Shown: positions 33,645 through 45,900 of the stretch, in pieces
Position numbering within the stretch: position 1 is the first letter of the stretch
Layout: each line of letters opens with the position of its first letter
NCBI RefSeq assembly: GCF_002775205.1
Contig: NC_036461.1
Coordinates: 21,132,875-21,196,874, forward strand
Length of the DNA stretch: 64,000 bases
Direction: 5' to 3'
DNA from: Xiphophorus maculatus
Taxonomy: Eukaryota; Chordata; Actinopteri; Cyprinodontiformes; Poeciliidae
The notes under the pieces: model-generated
Database searches by the model: none
Told to the model about the DNA's origin: nothing
What the model saw: the letters and a program-made list of their open reading frames with translations, nothing else
Translations under genes and position numbers: made by a program

Positions 33645-33862
33645 GCTTTCTGGGAAATGTAGTCGCATATAGAAAGCAGTTCACGACCCGCATGCGTGCG
33701 CCAGCACGGCATTACTACATTGCCCACAATGCAACGTGGGAAGACAGCTGAGCGTTTTTGCCGTGCGGCGCCAGACGGTGAAAGTGGTCCGGGAGGGAAA
33801 AAAACAAAAAAGAAAGTTGCTCAACTTGAGCAGTGAGGAGGAGAGTTGTGTTGTAAGGCAGC
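33645..33862 (+). promoter_or_regulatory. sfxn5: sfxn5 promoter / 5' UTR with paired ZNF143-like sites
   Basis: CpG-containing sequence just upstream of the sfxn5 start. Two good matches to the ZNF143/STAF element (ACTACAATTCCCAGCATGC) lie in opposite orientation: ACTACATTTCCCAGAAAGC on the - strand at 33645-33663 and ACTACATTGCCCACAATGC on the + strand at 33714-33732. Between them is CGCATGCGTGCGCC, partly like an NRF1 site. Such motifs are common in TATA-less promoters of housekeeping and mitochondrial genes. The transcription start is not determinable here. Confidence 0.6.
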
Positions 33863-33910
33863 ATGTCTGACTACCCACCGTTCCAGTACGGAAAGTCTCG
33901 TTTCAACCAG
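33863..33910 (+). CDS. sfxn5: sfxn5 exon 1
   Basis: Residues 1-16 ([16 protein letters not shown]), phase 0 end before GTACAT. The mammalian N-terminus has an additional Ala/Ser-rich stretch that is absent here. Confidence 0.92.
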
Positions 33911-36900
33911 GTACATTTATTTCAGCCGTGACCCTAAACGCAGCACAAACTTTCTCGCTGAGCTCCGGACTCACTGTGGAAGTTAATTGGTCTCAACTCG
34001 GTTCGGGCGCAGACGCTTGTATTTTTTTTTTTTTATTAAAAGAAGCTTCTTTCTAAGAAGCCGTAATGAACATTTGGAGCGTTTTCCTGCGCGAAACAGT
34101 TTAGCTCCGGCTTACCGCGTTGGCGAGGCTGAAGAAAAATCCGGTCCAAAACAAAACCAGGGAGTCTAAATGTGTTCAAAGACAAATGTCTCTTTTTAAA
34201 AGGAATGAGTATGTGATCCAAGAAGAAGAAGAAGAAAAGGTTTTGAAGAGAGCGCGAGAAGACGTGACGTCAAATGAATAATTAATTGCTGGTTTTATTT
34301 CAGCGCGAGGCATTCCTCAGGGTGATATTTCATATCTTACTGTACAAACCGGATGGGCAGCTTAGAAGCACGAGCTCGCAAAAAAAAAAAAAAAAAAAAA
34401 AGAAAACAAAAAGAGAGTTTATTTAAATGGCCTAATTGTTTCCAAAAATTGATAATCTTAACTATTGTATAGTCATATTCAATAAAGACTGACATTTAAA
34501 ACGGTTTTTTTTTTATTTATTATTATTTATTTCAAAAGCAGAAGCTGGACGTGTTCGAGTTTTATTTCTGTAATGTTTTTCTTCCCACAGCAGATATTTA
34601 ATATTAGAATATTACATAAGGAGAGCAAAAGAAAACATTTTAAAACTGTTTTGTACTGACTTGTAAAAGATTCAACTCAAAAACGTTGACACTTATTAAA
34701 ATGTGTCCTATATAGGCACGCTGCGGTGAACGGCATATTAAAATAGATAGATAAAAATGATCAACATGTTTTAGTGTTTAGGCTAATGTGCATAAATTAG
34801 CATTAGCTTCGGCACTGTGAAGCGTAGGAAGCATTGGGTGAGCGGTGGGACACAACATGACAGCACAACACCTTTGGGATAAAGGAAAAAAAAACATTTT
34901 TTTTTTAAACTAACTCTTAGCGTCAGCTCAAACTGAACCATTTAAATAATCGGTGAATAATCTAATTGAACAGATTTGAAAAAGCCGTTCCCCCCTCCTG
35001 CCTTGTTTTTGACAACCATCCATATGTTCATTAAGTGACGAGATGAGTCAAATAGCAGATTTCTGTCCAAATTAACAGTTAGTGTAATTAAACCCAAGTG
35101 AAGGAGGCGGAGGGAAGGAGGGAAGGAGTGATTCCTTCTGCTCGCCTGTGAATTAATGATTGAAAGGTATTCCTGGCACCGTCACTAAAGAGCTTAATTG
35201 CGTTCGGCGCGATGCGGATTTCGGGCCTCTAAAATACGAAGATGGGAAACAGTTTGCCAGCGGCTGTAATGAGGAGGCTCCACCTGGAGCCGTCAAACAG
35301 CTGGCGAGCCGCAATGTCGCTGTTTACCGGAGGGAAGAGACAGCTGGAAAAATCTCTGGCTGTTTCGTCGAGAGAAACAATCCGGAATCTGGTTCGGCTG
35401 CCCGCGTTTCAGCGAAAGATAAAGTCTTCAAGTCATTGGAAAGTTCGAGATTTTGTTCTCTTTTCTTGCTAACTTGTGAAAGAATAGGTTTTGTGTGATT
35501 CACGTTGAGCTGTTAAACGCACAACATCTTTTAGGAAACAATTTAAATTGGATGGAAGCTTAAAACAATGCTATAAAAACAATTCATGATTTTTTTAAAC
35601 ATTTTTTTAGGAGACGTTTCGTGGGAGATTCCGTCACTTCCTGGATGTGATCGACCCCAGCACACTCTTCGTGTCAGAGGTACTCGGCTTCATGCCACTC
35701 CATGTTTCCAGGGGGAAGTTGATTATAAATTCTGACCTGTAGAAATGTACTTTATGAGAGGCCGTCCACACATGTAAAAGTCCAAACGTCTCGGTCTGGT
35801 GCTAAACTGAAGCCTGGTTTTGTGGACAGGTGTGGGCAGAACTGTCGGCACCGATCCACTTTTTTCACTTCCGATACCTGAGGTTTAGTATCGGCCGATG
35901 CCGATCCGATTTACAAAAATCAATCTCTGAACAACCAATCGTTTGTTTCCAATATTCAACTTTTTCCACAATGTTAAATTGTTTAAAAACACTTCATTTG
36001 GGGTTTTTATTATTTAACTAAAGGCTTGAAATATTTCACTCAGCGATTAATAAATGTAAAATATGAGCTCTGCTTTCTAAATGATAAAAAGTCAGCATAT
36101 TCCAGTTTTTTAGGGTTTTTTTTATGTACCTGTATAATAATTCTTCACTGGTTTCACTGGTCTCTTCATGCACTGGCCCAGAAACCATAGCTAGTCGTCC
36201 CTTAGACATATTTCATTTTTCACATTCACAGTTTTACATTAACAATACATTAAAAATGGAGGCGTTGCTCTTTTAACTTCCACAATAAAATATTGCCCTG
36301 TCCTTTTTTTGTCATCGTTTCATTCTTTTATCGTTTGCCGCTGTTCTATCAGATAGCCATACATGTCAGAATAGCATACATATGGTAAGAGCGCATGCGC
36401 ATGCATGCGCATTCTGCAGGAGGTCCGCGAAATTGCCGTTGTTCTGTCAGATAGCCATACGCTGTCAGGATAGCACACATGCAGTCAGTACGCATGCCCG
36501 CGCATGCGCATTAAGAAGTCCGACCGTCAGTGGAGTTGTCAGTTCAGCATACGCAAAAAGTTATGACGAAAATAAGTCATTAAATTGTTTATAATATGAC
36601 ATAATATGATAACTAGATAAATATACATGCGTTGTCATGGTTTCAAAGTGTATTTAAAGCAGGTCTGGCTGCAGCTGCAGTCAATTACAACACAGGCCCG
36701 TGTAAAACTCATTAACCTACTTAACCGCTAAGTCAGGATGCCATATAACTGTTAATAACAAAGTGTATGATGATCTACGTCATGATTCTATGTTGCTGAT
36801 TAAATAAAATCATATGGTAATGACAACGTATACATGTCTGAGCTAAGCGTATGACTATCTGACAACGTATGCTGATCTGACAGATATGGCCATCAGTTTG

Positions 36901-39900
36901 TCATACGCGTATGACGATCTGACAACGCATGGCTATCTGACAGAACACCGCCCATGAAAACTCACAGTCCCCACTCACTCACTATTACTCAAGTAAGAGT
37001 AGCACCACTTCAGCATGTTTTTACTCAAGTAAAAGTAAAAAGTAGCTGTCCAAGAAATTACTCAAGTAAGAGTAAAAAAGTATTTAGTAAAAAGTTTACT
37101 CAAGTACTGAGGAACTGATGGATCAAAATGGAGATGGATCAAAATATACACGGTAAGTGGAAAAGGACCACATTGACAATAATTCATATAAATAACAAGA
37201 AATAACTAAATCGAGCTAAAATAGTTTTTTCTATATCTGTTTCTCTCAATATTAAACTTCTGTAAGTTTAACAGAAACTGCAGGTGTGTGTGCTGGCGAT
37301 ATTTTTTTGTGGTTAAAACATGTTTTTTTTTTTTTTCAGTCAGTGGGTAGAAAATACAGAAATGTTACTCGGGTAAGAGTAGCGATACTTCATAATAAAA
37401 CCACTCAAGTAAAAGTAAAAAGTACATTATAGTAAAAATACTCCTAAAAGTTATTTTTTGTCCCCTCCCCCCAAAAAAGTGTGAGCGCTCACTCTGGAGC
37501 CCTGCAGGAGGCAGCCTCAGCCCGGCTGCTGTGATGAGTGACGGCTGTGGTTCACATGAACGTGAGCTCACCTGCCACAGACAGCTATATCTGCACTAGG
37601 GTTGTCAAAATAATCTCCATGTAATCGATGCTCACTTGTATTTAGGGTCCTGTATCCACATCTTGCAATATTCCAGTCAAAGCCCAGACATGTTTGCTTT
37701 TAAAGTGCCAAAAAAAGTAGGAAAGTTGAAGGTGTATGAATTAGTTTTGCCAGACGCTGTATCCTAATATATACCAAGGTTGATAGTAGCAACTGCCAGG
37801 TTTGTGTTTGCATATCATTAGATTGTAACGCAACAACAACAAAAAGAAGCTCATTACCATTCAGTAGAAAATATTTGTCGTCTTAAAAGATTTTGTTGAG
37901 ACTTGTTGAGTAAGTGCAGTTTTCCATTTTTATCTCCCTTCTGTCACACCAGAAACGGCTGCAGGACTGCATTAAGCTGCTCGATGGCTTCAAACAAGGA
38001 ACTCTGCCTCCAGGAGTCACAGACGCCGAGGTAGACGCACTTCTTTTCTTTTTGTCAATCAAATATTTCTGTGTGGCTATAAATGAGAACATAATGTGTG
38101 AAAATTTGTGTAAAAACAAACTCGAGTTTTACGTTTGGTGGATGACGAGCTGTAACGATTAGCTGTAGAGACGGCCATGAACCAGCCTTTGAAAGTTTAC
38201 ACCAGAGGACAGTTTTAATTTTCATCTCTAATTTCAACAGCTATGGGAAGCCCAGAAAATAAAGCAGGTAAGAGTTTATTTATTTTATTTTTTTAATAGC
38301 CTTTTGGCTCACCGCTACCATACTGCCACAAGACAAGGCAGGTTATAAAGGACCTGCTGTACACAAGTCAATCTGAAGTTCTGTACAGATATCAGAGGAA
38401 CAACACTGGGAAAAAGCTTTATTTGCTACATGATCCCATCAAATGAGGCTCAGAAGAATCAGCCACTCCACTGGGCCTGATGAGCGATCTGCCCGTTTGA
38501 ATCTAAAATCTCCATCTTTTTTCCACTGAGCGAGAGCAACGTGTCTAAACGCTTACGATTAGCACCTTTGAAGTTCAGATAACACCTGACCTACGACCCC
38601 AAATCACAGGGGAGTTGAAAAGGAGGCTTTTCAAAATCGGTGAGTGGAAATCTGCTGCAAAGTCTCCTATTGGCTAATTATTAACAGAAACATTTTATTC
38701 AGATCGACGCCGTTTGGTCAGGGCAGAACGAGCAGGTTTTGAAAGATAGCAAATACAAATTCTGGAAATTTTGGTTGAAGTTTCCATCTGCTAATATTAT
38801 TATTCAGAAGTATTCAAAGAAATGACACACAAGCCCTGTTTAGTTGATTTTGCCTTTCATTGAACTTTAGTTTGATTATTTCTAGTCTGGTTCGTTTGGG
38901 GAGGTGTGAATGCATGATCAAACTCTGATGTGGACCAAAACAGCTAACTCCGCCTAAAAACCTCAGTTCAGTTCAGTAGAAGTGAACTGTGTTGCTGTTC
39001 AAATGAACGAGAGGCCGCTGCAAACGCAGGAAATGAACTAAAGTACAGGGCATTCTGGGTAAATGCAACCAAAACAAAGCTTGAGCTTAGTGCTAGCTAA
39101 AGAAATGGGCTACGGTCTTTTGCCGAAGACAAAAGAAAAATCCCACAACAGCTAAAATCTGATGCTAGTCCATTTTTGTTTACATTTTGTGAAAGAAGGA
39201 AGTTGTGCTCAGTGTCTTGTTCAGAGCTTTTTATGTCATTTCCTTCAACAATTATTGGCGCAGCGCCACCACAGGCGAGGAGGTGAACAGCTTTTTCAAA
39301 TGGTTTGACTCAGTGCAGTGTGAAAATGAACGACATCAGCTGAAAATATAGCAAAATGTCTCAACTTTGTTCCCCAATCCAACCGAGTCTACTGAACTAT
39401 CGGGTGTGAACACACCCTAACTATTGAACCGGATCAAATAAAAGTCAAAAAGATGCGTCTGTACCCACGTTACTGTTGTGAGGTAATTTGGTCAGAACTT
39501 TCTTTAAATGGTTCATCTCAGGTTAGCACATAGTGACAAGCAGAATAATGGGCTCTCCAACGTCTCCGTAGCACATGGGAGGCACTGGTTCCACTGTAAT
39601 AAAGGTGATATTATTCCCCCTTTTGAGAAGTAATTCTTGTGAATTACAATGGTCTGAATCATTTTGTCCTCATTATCGTCTGATTGTGCTTTCATTACAG
39701 GCCATCATCCACCCCGACACGGGGGAGAAGATCCTCATGCCCTTTCGGATGTCAGGTAGAACGCCTCGGCGTGGAAGTCCTGGGGGACGTGGGATCTGGG
39801 GGCTTGTTATGTGGTCCAACATGGAGGCGTCGTTCACCCTGGGACCTGTCAGGGCTCAACGGGGCTGTTCGGGTTGTCTCGGGCCTCGGAAAGGTCACAC

Positions 39901-42900
39901 TCAGCTGGGGGCTGATTAAAACCTCTCTCCTGCGGTGGCGGAGAGTGTCTCTGGGTTTTTCAGGAAGCAAAAAGGAGTGTTTTGGTTGTGAAAAGAAGCC
40001 CATCTTTTTTTTGTGCTGTGACCACTGTAAGTCGGAAGGTGGGTGTAAGTGAGAGATGGAGAGCTGGGTGGTTGAAGAAGATAAAGTAATCAGCTGTAAA
40101 TTAGGCCTGTGCCAATGCCATGCAGGATAACAACACAGTTAGCAGAAACTTAACATTTTAGTGTTGAGTTCTCTGACTCCATTTTTATAGTTCCCTACAT
40201 TTGGTCTGCGTTTCCATTGACAATATGATTGTGCAGTTTGATGTTTTGAAAACAAATTTGCTTAATGGAAATACGTCACTTTTGAACGAACTCTCGTTTT
40301 TCAATAAAAGGTTTTAATGCTAGGATGAGGTTGTTGTTTCTGTCGTATCAAAATTGGTTTTCTTTGCTAAACTTCAATGAAACACTTTTTTTTTTTGAAA
40401 CGTCACACGAGTCGCATGATCAACAACCGGATGTTGCCAATGGCTCCTGAAATTCTGGAAAACGTGACTTGCATTTCTAATCAATAAGACATTCAATATT
40501 TTGTAATGTTTTAATAATTCTCAAGAAGAAAGTAATTTCAGTAAGTTTGATAAATGCAGTTTTTAGAGCCATAATACTGACTGTCTTCCATAGGTTTTGT
40601 TCCATTTGGCACTCCAGTGGTAAGTCTTGGTTTGCATGTTTCCTAGTCATCAAAAATAAAACAAATTTTTTGTTGTTGTTTAAAAAAGGAAATTTAAATA
40701 AATTTGTTTTGCTTAAATAAAGAAGTTGTGCTTGGGTATTTTTTTATTTATTTAACAAATGAAATATGTTTCTTTGCAGGTCGTTGGCCTCCTTCTCCCT
40801 AATCAAACAACGGCGTCAACCATCTTCTGGCAGGTACTTATACATTTTACTTTAACTTGGCAAATATGTAATAAAAAAAAAGATAAATGTGCCAGAAATC
40901 AGAAGATGTGTTGAACCCTGACAAGTCAGCATTACATCCACCATCAGGCTCTCCTTCATTTCACCTTTTCTTGTGTTTTTTACCCAGTGGTTAAACCAGA
41001 GCCATAACGCCTGTGTTAACTACAGCAACCGTAACGCAACTAAGGTGCTTTACCTGAAATAAGAACTGAACCTTTTTTTTATTATTATTATTTTGCTGTT
41101 ATTATTCTAATTTGTCTTCCACTCTTCCGTTAGCCCGCTCCATTTTCCAAATTCTTCCAGGGTTACGTGGGGGCGGTGACCAGTGCCGTCTCCATCGCTG
41201 TAAGTTCATGTTTTACTTCTGTTGTTGTTGATCAATAATAGCACTTACATATTTACAGTCCCAGACGCATTTATTTGCACACTTTATTCTGAATAGTTTA
41301 ATTAAAAAAAATTCAGCCCTTATTTTTAAATGCATTTAATCTGTGTTGGGGGGGAAAAGCTGATGTTGGGAATAAAAAAAAAAAAAACATTATCACTGGT
41401 GGCACAATTATTAGCATCTTGTGAAATAATCTCAAAGACAAGGTCCTGTTCTGTTTGTTTTTTTAAGCAGTTTGTACAAAGTACTTCCACATCATTGCCA
41501 TCAATTATGGAGCCGGTGACTTTCTCCAAAATGATTATTTCCTAACAAATGTTTCTTTTTCCTTTTACCAAAACTAAAGTGTTAAATGTGAGATTAGGCT
41601 AATGCAATGAAATATGAGTTAATTTCAACTTGTTCAAGGTTTATTGCTGTTTTTGTTGTTGTTTTTGTTAGTAGCAGTAACAGTAGTGGTAGTGGTATGA
41701 ATAATAATATTATAAATAATGAAGTTAATAATCATTTAAAAAGGTTCAGCGATTATAAGGGTTTCATCTCAAACTGTTATTATTTAAGAAAATGTAACTT
41801 ATAGACTTCATCACATCAATAATGGGGTAGTTCTGTCAATTGGTCCTGTGGATTTTAAGTTTGTTCTAAGAAATAGCAGCCGTATTTCTTAGTAAATTTA
41901 CTTAAAAAATAAAATAACTTTTTTTTTGGAGTTTTTGTTAGTGAATTCATTTCGAATTGCTTAAAAATTACAAATTGTTTAGCTCCAATCTGCTTTGGTT
42001 TTACTTTGTCGAAATGATTTGACCCAGTACAGGAGGACAGCTAACAGTGTTCAAAAAACTTCTTCCTTCCCTTCCCTCTTTTTTTCCATTTGGAGCAGAG
42101 GTGAAGGTAAATAGTTTGAAACATTTTTTATTTGAATTCTTTAGTTGACATTCTAATCTGGCTTTAGCATATTATATTAGCTGTTAGCGCTGCTAGCATT
42201 ACTTAGGCCTCCTGGAGAATACCTTTTCTTTGAGAGCTCCAAAATGCTGCAAAACTTTCCTAAACCTGCATAGAATGAGGTTAGAAAAGGTAACATGTCT
42301 TAGAAAATGAAGTTAAAGCTAACTTTGATTAGTTTTTCACTCTGGAGAATTTCTTCTTCTTCTCTATTATGGTGGCTCGCAAGCAACTTCAAGGTGCCAC
42401 TTGGTGTACACGAGTGTGTAGCAAGCCTAACCCCATCTAGCAACGTTAACTCAGATTCATAAAATTCTACTTTTTAGTTTTGCTGGAGAGTTTCGCTGCC
42501 TGTCTAATCTGGTAAAGCTTAGCATGGTGCATTCACTGACTGGAAAACAATTGGATTTTTTAAAGTTTCCAAGCAGCCGCTGATTAGGTCCAATCAGGGT
42601 GGAAATCAGACCATTCCAGTTATTGGACAGCGTCTTGCTCCATCTCTACTTAGATTTAACTAGAGACCAGATATTATGTGAAAAAACAAGATTTGACAGG
42701 AGTGTACTGTATTTTCTTACTGGTAAATCCTTAATATCCACTTATTAGAAGGAAGATTTTCCTGAGACATTATTTACATGCTTCCTTCTCTGCGACACAT
42801 TAATCTCGTTGACGTGTTTGACTTAGACAGAAAAGCTGTCATTTAAAGAAACTTAAATGTCAGCGTACGCCTCGCACTCAGCTCTCAAAATACCGTTTTC

Positions 42901-45900
42901 ATTTGTATTACCTCCATGTCACCGCTTTAATCGTGTAGAAGTATAATGTCATCCTGTGCGCCTGGATGAGACGGGCCTCGATCGGGGACAAAGACGTCAA
43001 ACTGAGCCAATTACTGGTCCTGCTGGGCGTATTCCGGCTGATGGCCTCAGGCCTGACAACCGCGTCAAAAAAAAAAAAGATCCCAGGGAGTCTGAAGGGA
43101 GGAACGACACGCCGGGAGGGGGGCAAGAGCCCTCCAATTACACGTCCGTTCTTCTGACAACCCCACGCTGGGCTGGCGAAAGCTGGAGGCTGAAATTTAT
43201 TTATTTATTTTTTTTACTTATTTTTTGCGCCGGTGTGTTATCTGAACACATGGGTCTTCATTAGAACGCTTTGGGTCTTTGAAATGTTTATCTAAAAGTT
43301 CCTAAGTATGTTTTTTTTCTTTTGCTTGTTGCACACTTAACCGTGTGATTTTCCACGTGTTTCACCTTCAGGTTGGCCTGAATGTTTTAATCCAGAAAGC
43401 CGACCGATTAAGCCCAACCACCAAGCTGTTGGTGCAGCGGTTCGTCCCTTTCCCTGCAGTGGGTGAGTCCAGAGAGAGTCGCACTTTATTCGAATCTCAT
43501 TTGCTTAAGGTTTGAGTCCATACTTACCAACAGCGACTAGCATTAATTAAACAACATGCAGGCAGTTTTTTTTTCTTTCCTCTAAAAACCATGCTCTGTT
43601 TTACCCTCGGAGCTCGTAGAGTTCGGATTCTTCTCTTAGATCGCATCGCTTCTCTGTGCGAAAGCCCAAAAAGGAGTGATTTTTGTTTTCCTTTTATTTA
43701 TTTTTTTTGTGTGTGTATTTTTTATTTGACCGTTTTGGTTTCCGTGGGGTTAGAGACGTGCTGAGAGCTCGCTTCTTGTCAGATGCGCGCCGAGCCACAA
43801 AGCTGATTTTCGTGCCACCTCCCCGAGTCACAATCACACCCAGGGGTATAGACCCGTGTCCCACAATGCCCCGGGGCTGCTGGCGCGTAATTAAATTGTT
43901 TGCCTGTCGCCCTCCCTCTCCCACACCGCCCCTCCATGCCGTGGCGGCTCTTCTAATTAAATCAACAGGTTTCTGCAGTGCAGCCTTTGCCTGGTAATTG
44001 GCTGCTCGCTGGAACTCTACTGCTGCAAACAAATTGGATAATTACCCCTAAAGTGGCGTCTATGTCAAGGCCCCATTTACCTGATTTCGGTCTGGGCATT
44101 GTTGTTGCAGTTGTTGTGTTTGCAGGCCCGTATAAAAAGGTAATTAAACGGACTAATTGGAGCCCGGGAAACCAAAGTGCTGTTTGAATTTTCACCCATT
44201 TGATTGTGTTTGGTTACTTAAGGCCAGATTTATCCTGTAATAAGCTCATCAAGGAATTGCCTGTCATTCAAATAAATTGGACTATACCTGGAGCTAAATT
44301 CATACTAGCTTAAAAAAAAAAAGATTTGGCGAAGAATTTGTTTTCTTTAGAAAGTATTTGTGTTGTTTAGGTCACAATTGGTTGCATTTCCCAGTAGCTA
44401 CCAGATATATTTAGAATGCACATAAATGTAATTATTTAAAATAATTACAACGGGGAATGTCAGCATTGAGTCGTCCAGGATTTGTAATTATCAGTACGAT
44501 TTCCCCCAATTACTTTATTGCCTTTATGAAGGTAATTACAAAACATGTTTTTGAGAATTTGATCTTTCTGCTTTGTTTTTTTTTTGTAATTCCTTGCCAA
44601 AATCATTATATCTGTCCTTTATATATGTATATATATATGTATATATATATAAATTATCCTGGATTAAATTGTCTCAGTTAATTAAATTCCCCTCACAAGG
44701 CAACCTGCCGTCCCTCCGGGGCGCAGCAGAGATAACTCTGGACGCTGTTGTCTTAAATTAAAAAGGCTCGGGGCAAGAGCACTAAACTCTCTAAAATGAG
44801 TTTTTCTCATTCCTATTAGAGTCAAGAAGAAAGGTCTATCTACATTAACATACATTTGTGTTCATTTTGGCGAGCGTGAATAAATAAGGCCGCCGTTTGT
44901 CGGCTCGCCGGGGTTTTGTGTTCTGCTGCTGATTTGACTCTTTTGTTTGCTTCAAAGTCCCAGTCGGGTTCAGTTCTGTCTTTTATGTGTGTCTTATCTG
45001 ACAGTTATATTTGTATTTGGCCTATTAATAAACATTTGAAGAGGGTTTAGCTTGAAAATGAAGGCTCATGCAAGTAAAGTCAACCAGAAAACGTTTGGTT
45101 TTAACTCGGGGGAATTAAAATTCATCAAGTGGATTTAACAGGAAACCGTGCTTAGACATTTTTTTAAAGCTCATTAATGTTGAATCTTGACTTGGTTTTT
45201 AATATAACTTAATTCTGTAATTTAAACCAAATCCTTAACATTTTTTAAGGAAACTGTCCTCAGCTGGTTGAACCAGCACACATCTCTGTATTATTTTCAG
45301 ATTGAAACAATGACTTGTTTTGGTCTAGAACAACTTGAACAGAAACAGCATGAATAAAATATCTGATCTGATGAGGCACAGTATTAAACATCGCACTGAA
45401 TTCTGCTCAGAAACATTTATCTAGACGAGATAAATAATGTTAATAATTAGACATTGTATTCAACCTTTGCAACCAATGTAATACATTTCCATCTCACTCA
45501 TGGAGCAACACGAGAAGCAAAAACCTTACCGCTGAGCACCCTGGGAAGTAGTCCCCTCTTCTGCTTTTTTCTTCTTGTAGTTTTGTTCTTTAAATCGTAA
45601 TTTTAAAAAACCCATCAATTACTAAATTATTGGAGATATGACGAAATTAATAAAAAGTCAACACAACTTATTAATATAAGTTTATCTTTCGTGCAGAGCA
45701 GAAACATTTAAGTTCAACATTTTAAGTTCAGCATCTAAAACTTTCCAGATTCCTTTGACTTTAAGAGTAGAAGTTAGTGACTCAAACGTTCACACATTCA
45801 CCAGTAGTTGATTACATTTCCAACAAGCTCTTAATTCTGTGGCTGTATTTTCTTCGCAAACATGATTGTGAACAAACTGTGTGTATTCAAAGTACTGGCC

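Larger units (their letters stand above)
35680..37952 (+). other. sfxn5: sfxn5 intron 2
   Basis: 2.3 kb, mostly repeats: a hAT-like string at about 35828-35935 (CACCGATCC ... GTATCGGCCGATGCCGATCC), the foldback element at 36337-36956, and an ACTCAAGTAAAAGTA repeat at about 36975-37445. Confidence 0.8.

Noticed and set aside
35160..35498. 112-residue + strand frame in sfxn5 intron 1
   Set aside because: No domain and no in-frame splice link to exon 1 or 2; more consistent with a regulatory island.
39575..39919. 114-residue frame around sfxn5 exon 5 as a separate gene
   Set aside because: Only residues 39701-39755 match sideroflexin; the rest is intron read-through past a good GT donor.
42956..43264. 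102-residue + strand frame just upstream of sfxn5 exon 10
   Set aside because: Not similar to any family I know; the CpG-rich stretch looks like non-coding unique DNA.
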